A DNA stretch of 9,242 bases from Bog-756 sp036511155 (GCA_036511155.1 DATCCR010000057.1:1-9242), one strand, 5' to 3'. Shown: positions 1-7,683, numbered from the stretch's first letter. Notes: a model not told the origin generated them from the letters alone. Translations and numbers: made by a program.

Positions 1-106
1 GAGATGCTGGGAGCACGAGCACCGGACGATCATGGCCCGGGCCTGGGCCGGGGCCAAATCACCTGTCGCCATCCCTGGTCACATGCACGTAATTACGGAC
101 GTGTGA
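1..106. other. Upstream stretch without an identifiable gene
   Basis: No complete gene fits here. One plus-strand frame stays open from the left edge to a TGA at 104-106 and would give about 34 residues. That could be the C-terminus of an upstream gene, but the residues match no family I recognise. The other plus frames look no better. In mycobacteria the genes before the related regulator include gcvH and an FHA-domain gene, but nothing here identifies either. Confidence 0.3.
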
Positions 107-112
107 TACCGT
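107..112 (+). promoter_or_regulatory. Possible -10 element of the merR promoter
   Basis: TACCGT fits the loose actinobacterial TANNNT -10 pattern. It would place a transcription start near 118-120, just before the dyad at 121-155 and about 57 bases ahead of the merR ATG. No convincing -35 hexamer lies 16-19 bp upstream. The same hexamer recurs before gcvPA at 2318-2323. This is pattern matching only. Confidence 0.3.
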
Positions 113-120
113 TAAACCGC

Positions 121-155
121 AGGTTGACCGTGAGGTTCGAGGTCACCGTGAACCT
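121..155. promoter_or_regulatory. Imperfect dyad, candidate operator before merR
   Basis: Two 13-base arms, AGGTTGACCGTGA (121-133) and TCACCGTGAACCT (143-155), are inverted repeats pairing at 11 of 13 positions across a 9-base spacer. Arm centres are 22 bp apart, about two helical turns, as expected for a dimeric regulator. ACCGTGA also recurs directly at 127-133 and 145-151, and AGGTT at 121 and 133. The dyad lies between the putative -10 and the merR start codon, where a bound protein could block transcription. Autoregulation by the adjacent MerR protein is an inference. Confidence 0.5.
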
Positions 156-176
156 TTGATCGAGGTGGAGGATCCC

Positions 177-739
<563 letters not shown>

Positions 740-743
<4 letters not shown>

Positions 744-1138
744 GTCCGGACCTCGGGCAGAACTCGGCCCGGACCTCGGGCCACGGCGTCCGATTCGCCC
801 ACGAGTCGGAGCAACGGTTCGCCCGCATCCTCGACTTCTACGGAGTGGAGTGGGAGTACGAGCCGGTCGAGTTCGTCCTCGACTGGGGCACCGACCTCCG
901 TCCCACCTCCGCCTTCCGGCCCGACTTCTGGCTGCCCCGGCCCGGCCTCTTCGTGGAGGTCACGACGCTCAACCAGCGCCTGGTCACCAAGAAGAACGGC
1001 AAGGTCCGGCGCATGGCCGAGCTCTACCCCGAGGTGCGGGTGACCCTGCTCTACCAGCGGGACACTCTGGCCCTCCTGGCCAAGTACGGACTGGCCGGCG
1101 AGGGTCTCGGTCGGGGTGCTGTGGCCCGTTCCGCCTGA
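740..1138 (+). CDS. Small PD-(D/E)XK nuclease-like hypothetical protein
   Basis: A 132-residue protein, function unknown. The GTG start at 740 overlaps the merR TGA (GTGA, 4 bp), which implies translational coupling; no strong ribosome site precedes it. After a short polar leader, HESEQRFARILDFYGVEWEYEP (residues 21-42, with E22 and E24) looks like the first helix and strand of a PD-(D/E)XK fold. FRPDFWLP (59-66) supplies the PD and LFVEVTT (70-76) the E-x-x strand, 11 residues after D62. The usual lysine is Thr75, but K84, K85 and K88 follow in a conserved-looking TKKNGKVRR segment. The region LLYQRDTLALLAKYGL (103-118) would close the core. I recall similar short proteins from actinobacteria without an assigned role. 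Catalysis is unproven: it could be a nuclease with a migrated lysine, or a nucleic-acid-binding relic. The reading frame extends further upstream over merR, but that part is out-of-frame shadow. Confidence 0.8.
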
Positions 1139-1151
1139 CCCCTTCCGGCGA

Positions 1152-1157
1152 TAGCCT
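1152..1157 (+). promoter_or_regulatory. Candidate -10 element for leaderless gcvT
   Basis: TAGCCT (TANNNT) ends 6 bases before the gcvT GTG at 1164, the distance expected between a -10 hexamer and the transcription start. No Shine-Dalgarno sequence lies before the GTG. Together these suggest an mRNA that begins at the start codon. A weak TTCCGC sits 17 bp upstream at 1129-1134, inside the preceding gene. Confidence 0.42.
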
Positions 1158-1163
1158 GCACGG

Positions 1164-2288
1164 GTGGATACCGCTCCCTCTACACCGTCCGAGTCGGGGC
1201 ACGCGCCCGAAGACGCCCTGAAGCACACCGCCCTCATCGACGTCCACCGGGCGCTCGGAGCGAAGCTGGTCGGCTTCGGGGGATGGGAGATGCCGCTCGC
1301 GTACGCAGACGGCACCATCGCCGAGCACCGGGCCTGCCGCCAGGACGCCGTGGCGTTCGACGTCAGCCACCTGGGCACCGTGCGGGTGGAGGGTGCCGAC
1401 GCCTTCGACCGGCTCCAGGCGGCGCTGACCAACGACCTCCGCAAGGTCGCCCCCGGCCGGGCCCAGTACACCCACCTCCTGGACGAGTCCGATGCCTCGG
1501 TGGTCGACGACATCATCGTGTGGTGGGTCGCCGACGGCGTCTTCGACGTCATGCCCAACGCCTCCAACACCGACCGCGTGGTGGGCGCCATCGGGGGCAC
1601 CGACACCACCTCGGCGCGGTCGATCATCGCCGTCCAGGGCCCGCACGCCCGGGCCCGGGCCTCGGCCGCGCTGCCCGATGCAGCCGATGTACCCCGGTTC
1701 GGCGTGCAGCGGTTCGATTGGCGGGGCGTGGAGTGCGTTGCCGCCGGCACCGGCTACACGGGCGAGGACGGCTTCGAGGTGGCGGTGCCCAACGACCTGG
1801 CCCCGGCCATGTGGGAGGCGGTGGTCGGCACCGGTGTCGTGCCCGCCGGCCTCGGCGCCCGCGACACTCTCCGTCTCGAGGCGGCACTGCCCCTCCACGG
1901 TCACGAACTCGGGCCCGGCATCACCACCCTCCAGGCCGGACTCGGTTGGGTCGTCGGTTGGGACAAGGGCGACTTCCGGGGCCGGACGGCCCTCGCCGCC
2001 GAGCGAGACCGCGGCGTGGCCCGACGGCTGGTGGGCCTCGCCACCGAGGGGCGCCAACCACCCCGCGAGGGGGCGACGGTCGTGGTCGACGGCATCCCGG
2101 TGGGCACGGTCACCAGCGGCAACTTCTCGCCCATGCTGGAGCACGGCATCGCTCTGGCCCTGCTCGACTCGGCCGTCGACGCCACCCCGGGCCGGGCCCT
2201 TGAACTGGAACAGCGGGGCAAGGTCCGTGCCGCCACGGTGGTGACGACCCCGTTCACCAACGCGGGGCAGTGGGCCACCTCCCGATGA
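1164..2288 (+). CDS. gcvT: Glycine cleavage system T-protein (aminomethyltransferase)
   Basis: A 374-residue cytoplasmic enzyme. It transfers the methylene group from aminomethyl-lipoyl GcvH to tetrahydrofolate, giving 5,10-methylene-THF and ammonia. The N-terminal fold is typical: TALIDVHRALGAK (22-34), FGGWEMPL (38-45), FDVSHLG (65-71), TNDL (89-92) and VDDIIVWW (114-121), which carries the conserved aspartate pair D115/D116 of the folate/aminomethyl site. Later come VQGPHA, GYTGEDGFEVA and GLGARDTLRLEAALPL, followed by the C-terminal barrel domain with VTSGNFSP. Length matches the family (about 360-375), apart from an N-terminal extension of about 15 residues. The GTG start has no Shine-Dalgarno and follows a TAGCCT box, so the transcript may be leaderless. 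It lies 25 bp after the nuclease-like gene and 65 bp before gcvPA. GcvH, its direct partner, is not in the window. Confidence 0.96.
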   Translation: MDTAPSTPSESGHAPEDALKHTALIDVHRALGAKLVGFGGWEMPLAYADGTIAEHRACRQDAVAFDVSHLGTVRVEGADAFDRLQAALTNDLRKVAPGRAQYTHLLDESDASVVDDIIVWWVADGVFDVMPNASNTDRVVGAIGGTDTTSARSIIAVQGPHARARASAALPDAADVPRFGVQRFDWRGVECVAAGTGYTGEDGFEVAVPNDLAPAMWEAVVGTGVVPAGLGARDTLRLEAALPLHGHELGPGITTLQAGLGWVVGWDKGDFRGRTALAAERDRGVARRLVGLATEGRQPPREGATVVVDGIPVGTVTSGNFSPMLEHGIALALLDSAVDATPGRALELEQRGKVRAATVVTTPFTNAGQWATSR

Positions 2289-2317
2289 CGACTTCGCCGG
2301 CCCATTGGCCGCTGGTC

Positions 2318-2323
2318 TACCGT
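2318..2323 (+). promoter_or_regulatory. Possible -10 element before gcvPA
   Basis: TACCGT within the 65-bp gcvT-gcvPA gap repeats the hexamer before merR at 107-112, and both are followed by T. It would give a start near 2330 and a leader of about 24 bases containing the AAGGAG site. There is no good -35, so it may be coincidence and gcvPA may simply be read from upstream. Confidence 0.22.
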
Positions 2324-2353
2324 TCACCGTCCGAGAACCGCTGAAGGAGCACG

Positions 2354-3703
2354 TTGGGTACGTACATCCCCCACACCGATGAGGAGATCGCGAGCATGCT
2401 CGCCTTCCTCGGCCTGTCGAACCTGGACGAGCTGTTCGGCGCCGTGCCCGAGGCAGTCAAGCTGCAGCGCGCGCTCGAGCTGGCCGACGGCGCGGGCGAG
2501 CCCGACGTCCTCGCCCACATGGAGCACTACGCCGATCAGAACCGCGCCCGTACCGATCGCCTGATCTGCTTCGCCGGGGGCGGTGCCTACGACCACGAGA
2601 TCCCCTCGGTGACCCAGGCGCTGGCCGGCCGCAGCGAGTTCGTGACCTCGTACACGCCCTACCAGCCCGAGGTGGCCCAGGGCGTACTGCAGGCCGTGTT
2701 CGAGTTCCAGACCATGGTCGCCCGCATCGCCGGCCTGCCGGTGTCGAACGCCTCGCTCTACGACGGGGGGAGCGCCGCTGTCGAGGCCGTCAACCTCGGC
2801 GTGGCCGCCACCAAGCGCCAGACCGTCTGGGTGTCCGAAGGGATTCACCCCCACTGGCGCCAGATGCTCGAGACCTTCGCGGTAGGCACGGGGCACGTCA
2901 TCCGCACCGTCCCCCTGGTCGACGGCGTGACCGCCTGGCCCGACGGACCGACCGGGTCCGAGGAGTCGCCCGGCGTGGTGCTGGTCGGCTATCCGAACTA
3001 CCTGGGCTGCCTGGAGGACCTGGGCGCCGTACGGGCCCTGTGCGACCGCACCGGTGCGCTGATGGTGGTCGGCGCCGACCCGCTGGCCACCGGCCTGCTG
3101 CGCTCCGCCGGCGACTGGGGCGCCGACGTGATGGTGGGAGAGGGGCAGGTGTTCGGCACCGCCCTCGGATTCGGCGGTCCCTACCTCGGACTCTTCGCCT
3201 GCAGCATGGAACACGTGCGCCGGCTGCCCGGCCGCCTGGTCGGCGAGACGGTGGATGTCGAGGACCGCACCGCCTACGTGACCACGCTGCGGGCCCGCGA
3301 ACAGGACATCCGCCGGGAGAAGGCCACGTCCAATGTCTGCACCAACCAGACCCTGATGGCGGTCACCGCCGCCATCCAGCTCGGTTGGCTCGGCACGTCC
3401 GGCCTGGTCGAGGTGGCCACCCGGTGCGCCCGGGCCACCCGCTACACCCGCGACGCCGTGCTGGCCGTCGACGGGGTGACCCCATGGACGACGGCCCCGG
3501 TGCTGCGGGAGTTCGCCGTCCGACTGCCCATCGAGGCCGACACCGTCATCGAGCGGATGGCCGACGCCGGGTTCCTGGCCGGCATCTCCCTCGAGGGAGC
3601 GGTCGAGGGCGGCGGGCACGGCTTGTTGATCGCCGCCACCGAACGGCGCACGGCCGAACAGATCGACGCCTACGGCGCGGCACTGGCCAAGGCGGTGGCG
3701 TGA
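2354..3703 (+). CDS. gcvPA: Glycine dehydrogenase (decarboxylating) subunit 1, GcvPA
   Basis: A 449-residue N-terminal half of the two-subunit P-protein, which decarboxylates glycine and loads the aminomethyl group onto lipoylated GcvH. It has the fold-type I aminotransferase-like architecture but no PLP-binding lysine; that lies in GcvPB. Diagnostic segments are YIPHTDEEIASML near the N-terminus, SYTPYQPEVAQG (YTPYQPE at 100-106), NASLYDGG (132-139), GGPYLGLFAC, LVGETVDVEDR, TLRAREQDIRREKATSNVCTNQ, and the C-terminal helix where the IDAYGAAL motif sits. Length is normal for GcvPA. The TTG start is supported by AAGGAG (2344-2349), 4 bases upstream, and by alignment of the N-terminus with the family. 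Its TGA overlaps the gcvPB ATG by one base (TGATG), as expected for a 1:1 complex. Mycobacteria carry a single fused GcvP instead. Confidence 0.96.
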   Translation: MGTYIPHTDEEIASMLAFLGLSNLDELFGAVPEAVKLQRALELADGAGEPDVLAHMEHYADQNRARTDRLICFAGGGAYDHEIPSVTQALAGRSEFVTSYTPYQPEVAQGVLQAVFEFQTMVARIAGLPVSNASLYDGGSAAVEAVNLGVAATKRQTVWVSEGIHPHWRQMLETFAVGTGHVIRTVPLVDGVTAWPDGPTGSEESPGVVLVGYPNYLGCLEDLGAVRALCDRTGALMVVGADPLATGLLRSAGDWGADVMVGEGQVFGTALGFGGPYLGLFACSMEHVRRLPGRLVGETVDVEDRTAYVTTLRAREQDIRREKATSNVCTNQTLMAVTAAIQLGWLGTSGLVEVATRCARATRYTRDAVLAVDGVTPWTTAPVLREFAVRLPIEADTVIERMADAGFLAGISLEGAVEGGGHGLLIAATERRTAEQIDAYGAALAKAVA

Positions 3704-5262
3704 TGAGCGGGGAGACCATGTTGACATCCACGCGGACCACGACGACCGGCGCCCCCGGGGGCAAGGCCAGCTCGGCCCCGTTGCTCGGGCGTGACGCCGA
3801 GCCCACCCTGTTCGAGCTGTCGTACCCCGGCCGGCGCTCCTGGTCGTTCCGCACGACGGGCATCCCCGAGGTGCCGGCCGAGGACCTTGTGCCCGAGGCC
3901 CACCGGCGCAGCACGCCGGTCGACGTGGCCGAGGTGTCCGAGCGGGACCTGGTGGCCCACTTCACCCGCCTGTCCCACCGCCAGTTCTCCGTCGACCTCG
4001 GGGCCTACCCGCTCGGGTCGTGCACCATGAAGTACAACCCCAAGATCTGCGACACCGTGGCCGGCCTGGCAGGCCTGGCCGGGGTGCACCCGGCCGCACC
4101 CGCGTCGATGACCCAGGGCTGGCTGGGCCTGATGGTGGAGCTCGAGGAGACCTTGTGCGAGGTGACCGGCATGGCCGCCGCCACTCTGCAGCCGGCCGCC
4201 GGCGCGGCGGGCGAGCTCACCGGCCTGCTGCTCATGCGAGCCTGGCACGAGGCCCAGGGGGCCCCGCGCCACAAGGTGATCATCCCGGACTCGGCCCACG
4301 GCACCAACCCGGCCTCGGTAACCCTCGGCGGCTACGAGGTCGTGACCGTGCCGAGCGACGACCGGGGCTGTGTCGACATGGCCGCCCTGCGGTCGGTGCT
4401 CGACGAGGACGTCGCCGGCATCATGCTGACCAATCCCAACACCCTCGGCCTGTTCGAGGAGGACATCGCCGAGATCGCCGCCGCTGTCCACGAGGTCGGT
4501 GGATTGCTGTACTACGACGGCGCCAACCTCAACGCCATCCTCGGGGTGGTCCGGCCCGGCGACATGGGCTTCGACATCGTCCACATGAACCTGCACAAGA
4601 CCTTCGCCACCCCCCACGGCGGCGGCGGCCCCGGGGCCGGCCCGGTGGCCGTGTCCGAGCGCCTGGTGCCCTTCCTACCCGGTCCCCGTCCCGTCCGGAC
4701 CGGTTCGGCCGAGGTCGATGCCGCCTTCGGTTGGCAGACCCCGCCGCGCAGCATCGGACGGGTCCACACGTGGCACGGCAACTCCCTCGTGCTGGCCCGT
4801 GCCCTGGCCTACATCCTGGCCAACGGGGGCGACGGGCTGAAGCAGATCGCCCAGGTGGCCGTGCTCAACGCCAACTGGATCCGCCAGCGGCTGCACCACA
4901 CCTACGACGTTCCCTTCGACCGCCCGTGCATGCACGAAGTGGTGCTGTCGGCCAAGACGCTCAAGGCCGAGCACGGCGTACGGGCCCTCGACGTGGCCAA
5001 ACGACTGCTCGAGGAGGGGTTCCACGCCCCGACCGTCTACTTCCCTCTGATCGTGGACGAGGCACTGATGATCGAGCCCACCGAGACCGAGAGCCCGCAG
5101 ACTCTGGAGGCCCTGGCCGCCTCGCTCGAGGCCATCGCCGCCGAGGCTGCGCGCGACGGGGCCGAGGCCATGGCCACGTACCCCCACGGGACCCCGGTGC
5201 GTCGGGTGGACGAGGCCCGGGCCGCCCGGAACCTCATCCCCACCTACGACGGCAAGGGCTGA
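3703..5262 (+). CDS. gcvPB: Glycine dehydrogenase (decarboxylating) subunit 2, GcvPB
   Basis: A 519-residue catalytic, PLP-bearing half of the split P-protein. The PLP Schiff-base lysine is K299 in HMNLHKTFATPHGGGGPG. PDSAHGTNPA (D196 to about 204) contains H199, expected to stack on PLP. Other family marks are YPLGSCTMKYNPK (SCTMKYN at 106-112), TNPNTLG, YYDGANLNA and, near the C-terminus, IEPTETES. The first 25 or so residues are Thr/Ser/Gly-rich and look like a poorly conserved extension. Two starts are possible: ATG at 3703, overlapping the gcvPA stop (chosen for coupling), and ATG at 3718, preceded by GGGGAG (3709-3714) only 3 bases away. The choice changes the product by five residues. 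The following gene starts 12 bp after the stop, so it is probably in the same transcript. Confidence 0.96.
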   Translation: MSGETMLTSTRTTTTGAPGGKASSAPLLGRDAEPTLFELSYPGRRSWSFRTTGIPEVPAEDLVPEAHRRSTPVDVAEVSERDLVAHFTRLSHRQFSVDLGAYPLGSCTMKYNPKICDTVAGLAGLAGVHPAAPASMTQGWLGLMVELEETLCEVTGMAAATLQPAAGAAGELTGLLLMRAWHEAQGAPRHKVIIPDSAHGTNPASVTLGGYEVVTVPSDDRGCVDMAALRSVLDEDVAGIMLTNPNTLGLFEEDIAEIAAAVHEVGGLLYYDGANLNAILGVVRPGDMGFDIVHMNLHKTFATPHGGGGPGAGPVAVSERLVPFLPGPRPVRTGSAEVDAAFGWQTPPRSIGRVHTWHGNSLVLARALAYILANGGDGLKQIAQVAVLNANWIRQRLHHTYDVPFDRPCMHEVVLSAKTLKAEHGVRALDVAKRLLEEGFHAPTVYFPLIVDEALMIEPTETESPQTLEALAASLEAIAAEAARDGAEAMATYPHGTPVRRVDEARAARNLIPTYDGKG

Positions 5263-5274
5263 GGCTCCGCTCCG

Positions 5275-5760
5275 GTGGACGGGATCTTCACGACTCGGTT
5301 CGTCGGCCCCTACCTGAGGTTCCACAAGTGGGTCTACGAGTGGTCGGACGGCCGGGTGGGGAAGCACGCCAACCGCATACCGGCGCTGCTGCTCACTTCC
5401 ACCGGGCGCAAGTCGGGCCTGGCGCGCACCAACGGACTCACCTACTGCACCGACCGGGGTGACCTCGTCGTGGTCGCCTCCAACGGGGGGAGCGACCGGC
5501 CTCCGGCGTGGCTGCTCAACATCCAGGCCGACGCCCGGGTGACGGTCCGGGTGGGTCGCCGGGTCTTCGACGCCTCCGCCCGGGTGGCGACGCCCGACGA
5601 GCAGGCCCAGCTGTGGCCGAAGGTCAACCGGGCCAACCGGGGGATGTCCCGCCTGTTCCACCCCGGGGTGGCCGGCCGCTACGACGTCTACCAACGCCAC
5701 ACGGCGCGGCCCATCCCGGTGGTGATCATCCGCCCGGACCGACGGACGGCGACCCCCTGA
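5275..5760 (+). CDS. Nitroreductase-family deazaflavin (F420)-dependent oxidoreductase, Ddn-like
   Basis: A 161-residue split beta-barrel protein of the Ddn/DUF385 family. Characterised members use reduced F420 to reduce quinones, nitroimidazoles and other small molecules. Family signature: LLLTSTGRKSGLARTNGL (38-55, the cofactor-phosphate region), VVVASNGGSDRPPAWLLN (65-82), the strand VTVRVGRRVFDA, then VATPDEQAQLWP and a C-terminal YDVYQRHTARPIPVVII ending in a conserved strand. Length is typical (about 140-165). There is no signal peptide; the N-terminal aromatic helix (residues 8-23) could contact membrane or quinone, as suggested for relatives. The GTG at 5275 follows GAGG (5261-5264) by 10 bases. 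It sits 12 bp after gcvPB, suggesting cotranscription, but no direct role in glycine cleavage is known. F420 use is inferred from the family, and some members may bind other cofactors or none. Substrate unknown. Confidence 0.9.
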   Translation: MDGIFTTRFVGPYLRFHKWVYEWSDGRVGKHANRIPALLLTSTGRKSGLARTNGLTYCTDRGDLVVVASNGGSDRPPAWLLNIQADARVTVRVGRRVFDASARVATPDEQAQLWPKVNRANRGMSRLFHPGVAGRYDVYQRHTARPIPVVIIRPDRRTATP

Positions 5761-5797
5761 CACGTCTTCTCCGGACCTCACCTGCCGGACCCGACTG

Positions 5798-6685
5798 TCA
5801 GGCAGAAGCCGGCTCGGAGGCCAGCGGGCTGGTCGCCTCCGGCGGGGCGCCGGTAGCCAACCACGACCCGAGCAGGATGAGGGGGAACCCGAGGGCGATG
5901 CCCCACGTGAACGGCTCGCCGAGCACGGCCACACCGAGCAGCACGGCGACGGCCGGATTGACATAGGTGATGACCGTGCTGCGGGCCGGGCCCACTTCGA
6001 CGATCAGGTCGAAGAAGAGCACGAAGGCCAGCGCCGTGCAGATCAGCGCCAGGCCGACGACCGCGGCCACCACCTCGGGGGAGATCGACGAGGGCAGGTG
6101 GGTGACGGCAAACGGTGCGTAGGCGACTGAGGCCATGGCCAGCGACACGGTGATGACGCCGATGCCGGGCAGGTCGTCGAGCTTGCGGGAGATGATCAGC
6201 GGCCCGATGGCGTAGCCCACGGCCGGGACCAGCACCTCGACCACCGGTCCGAGTTCGGTGCCCCGGAAGTCGACCCCCACCAGAACGGCCACCCCGCTGA
6301 AGCCGACCAGGAGCCCGAGGATCCGGCGCCGGTCGAAGTGGTCGAACCCGAGCACCCGGTAGAGGACGGCGCCGACCAGTGGCACCGACGCGATCAACAG
6401 CCCGGTCACCGAGCTGGTCAGGTGGATCTCGGCCCGTCCCACGAAGAACCAGGGGATGGCCAACTCGGCGGCGGTGAAGGCCAGCAACCAGCGCCATCGG
6501 GCCAGGATGCCGACCAGGGCGTGGCGGTGGAGGGCGATGGGCAGGAGCACCAGAGCGGCCGGCGCCGTGCGAAGGAAGATCAAGGTGGCGGGGGAGACCT
6601 CGCGTACCGCGATGCGGATCAGCAGGTAGGGGCAGCCCCAGATCAACGACATGGCCAGGAAGAGGATCCAGCCACGCCGCGTCAC
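5798..6685 (-). CDS. EamA/DMT-superfamily membrane transporter
   Basis: A 295-residue inner-membrane protein of the drug/metabolite transporter superfamily, with about ten hydrophobic helices in two EamA repeats (roughly residues 5-138 and 150-277). The first helix contains SLIWGCPYL (13-21) and the second starts near SPATLIFLR (31-39). The second repeat ends with the family hallmark VNPAVAVLLGVAVLGEPFTW (242-261). The C-terminal tail is a short Ala/Ser/Pro stretch. Such proteins export or import amino acids, nucleosides or other metabolites; the substrate cannot be read from sequence. The start is a GTG with only a weak purine site, so it could shift by a few residues. It lies 61 bp downstream of the aldolase-family gene on the same strand, possibly one transcript. 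It converges on the Ddn-like gene with only 37 bp between stops. Confidence 0.92.
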   Translation of the reverse strand: MTRRGWILFLAMSLIWGCPYLLIRIAVREVSPATLIFLRTAPAALVLLPIALHRHALVGILARWRWLLAFTAAELAIPWFFVGRAEIHLTSSVTGLLIASVPLVGAVLYRVLGFDHFDRRRILGLLVGFSGVAVLVGVDFRGTELGPVVEVLVPAVGYAIGPLIISRKLDDLPGIGVITVSLAMASVAYAPFAVTHLPSSISPEVVAAVVGLALICTALAFVLFFDLIVEVGPARSTVITYVNPAVAVLLGVAVLGEPFTWGIALGFPLILLGSWLATGAPPEATSPLASEPASA

Positions 6686-6730
6686 ACCGGCACCGCCCGC
6701 CGGCCCGGCACGACCGCTGTCGACCCGGGA

Positions 6731-6745
6731 GCGCCCCGGGGGCGC
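6731..6745 (-). terminator. GC-rich inverted repeat after the aldolase-family gene
   Basis: Arms GCGCCCC (6731-6737) and GGGGCGC (6739-6745) are perfect inverted repeats. They could fold as a 5-bp stem with a 5-base loop, directly after the aldolase TGA. A neighbouring CCCGGG (6724-6729) offers an alternative pairing. There is no T run in the minus-strand direction. It may attenuate readthrough into the transporter gene, or be neutral high-GC sequence. Confidence 0.28.
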
Positions 6746-6746
6746 C

Positions 6747-7511
6747 TCACTCGAGCAGGTCGGGCTGCTCGCGGACGATCCGATCGAAGAGGGGCTGGAA
6801 GCTGAACCAGCCGGCCATGTGGCTGCCCACCTGTCCGCTGGTCAGCCGGGCCATCTCCGGGTCGATGAGCACCGGCGTGCCGGCCGCCTCGGCCATGAGC
6901 TGCGCCTGGCAGGACCGCTCCATGGTGATGAACCACCAGGCCGCCTCGTCGACCGAATGGCCGACGGTCATGAGGCCGTGGTTGCGGAGGATGGCCGCCT
7001 TGTTCTCGCCCAGCGCGTGGGCGATCCGCTTGCCTTCCTCGATGTCGATCACCACGCCGGTGTAGTCGTCGAAGACGGCGTGGTCCTCGTAGAAGGCGCA
7101 CACGTCCTGGGTGATCGGATCGAGGGTGCGCCCGAGGGACGACCACGACTTGCCGTAGACGGAGTGGGCGTGGGCGGCCGCCACCACATCGGGGCGGGCG
7201 GAGTGGACCTGGGAGTGGATGGCGAAGGCGGCGATGTTGACCGGGCGGTCGCCCTCGACCACCTCGCCCTGATGATTGACGAGGATCAGATCGGAGGCCC
7301 GGATGTGACCGAAGTGCATGCCGAACGGGTTGACCCAGAAGTGGTCGTCCTTCTCGGGATCGCGTGCGGTGATGTGGCCGGCCACGCCCTCGTCGAAGCC
7401 GAACTTGGAGAAGAGACGGAAGGCGGCGGCCAGGCGCTGCTTGCGGTGCAGGCGCTCCTCGGCGGGGTCGTCGAACGACATCTGGGGCGGCAACGGAACG
7501 ATCTTGGACAC
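6747..7511 (-). CDS. Class II aldolase/adducin-family protein
   Basis: A 254-residue soluble protein of the class II aldolase/adducin fold. The three zinc-ligand histidines are present: H114 and H116 in AAHAHSVYG (112-120) and H178 in LRNHGLMTVG (175-184). Further marks are GVAGHITARDP (42-52) and FWVNPFGMHFGHIRASDL (58-75). At the usual catalytic-acid position (the Ser-Glu before the first helix histidine in fuculose-phosphate aldolase) this protein reads PVNIAAFAIH (90-99), with no Glu. That matches an adducin-like subgroup common in actinobacteria, proteobacteria and fungi. It may therefore not be a sugar-phosphate aldolase; decarboxylase, other lyase or non-enzymatic roles are possible. 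The start is the GTG at 7511, preceded by GAGGAGG five bases upstream; a longer frame from 7571 starts upstream of that site and overlaps the likely promoter. The transporter gene follows 61 bp downstream. Confidence 0.92.
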   Translation of the reverse strand: MSKIVPLPPQMSFDDPAEERLHRKQRLAAAFRLFSKFGFDEGVAGHITARDPEKDDHFWVNPFGMHFGHIRASDLILVNHQGEVVEGDRPVNIAAFAIHSQVHSARPDVVAAAHAHSVYGKSWSSLGRTLDPITQDVCAFYEDHAVFDDYTGVVIDIEEGKRIAHALGENKAAILRNHGLMTVGHSVDEAAWWFITMERSCQAQLMAEAAGTPVLIDPEMARLTSGQVGSHMAGWFSFQPLFDRIVREQPDLLE

Positions 7512-7531
7512 GGTGACCTCCTCGGCGGAGC

Positions 7532-7550
7532 CCCGGCGACGACTGCCGGG
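7532..7550 (-). other. Hairpin in the aldolase-gene leader
   Basis: CCCGGC (7532-7537) and GCCGGG (7545-7550) form a perfect 6-bp GC stem with a 7-base loop. It lies between the putative -10 box at 7561-7566 and the ribosome site, so it would sit at the very 5' end of the minus-strand mRNA. It might stabilise the transcript or affect translation. Such short GC stems also arise by chance in high-GC DNA. Confidence 0.3.
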
Positions 7551-7560
7551 TGCGGTAGCG

Positions 7561-7566
7561 ATACTA
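7561..7566 (-). promoter_or_regulatory. Candidate -10 element of the aldolase-gene promoter
   Basis: Read on the minus strand this is TAGTAT, a good actinobacterial TANNNT hexamer. It would start transcription near 7554 and give a leader of about 43 bases before the GTG at 7511. No clear -35 hexamer is seen 16-19 bp upstream. Confidence 0.4.
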
Positions 7567-7683
7567 CGCACTGTGGTCGATCAGACGCCGCAGGTGCCCA
7601 CGCAGCGTGGGAAGGCGACCGCGCTGCTCGTCGGAACGGGTGCAGTATCGCCGGGCGCCTGTCGGGGCGCCAATTGCGTGTCG

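Noticed and set aside
1..176. Glycine riboswitch upstream of the gcv cluster
   Set aside because: No tandem aptamer-like architecture or conserved glycine-riboswitch core is apparent before merR, and the gaps before gcvT (25 bp) and gcvPA (65 bp) are too short to hold one.
2324..3727. 467-codon minus-strand frame opposite gcvPA
   Set aside because: Its composition (Gly, His, Asp, Gln-rich, no hydrophobic core pattern) is that of a mirror frame of gcvPA, whose identity is certain.
4020..5462. Plus-strand 480-codon frame overlapping gcvPB and the Ddn-like gene
   Set aside because: Arg/Pro-rich out-of-frame reading across two well-supported genes.
5770..5789. Possible bidirectional terminator between the convergent genes (TCCGG and CCGGA arms)
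   Set aside because: Only 5 bp of stem with a 10-base loop and no flanking T or A run; easily chance in this GC content.
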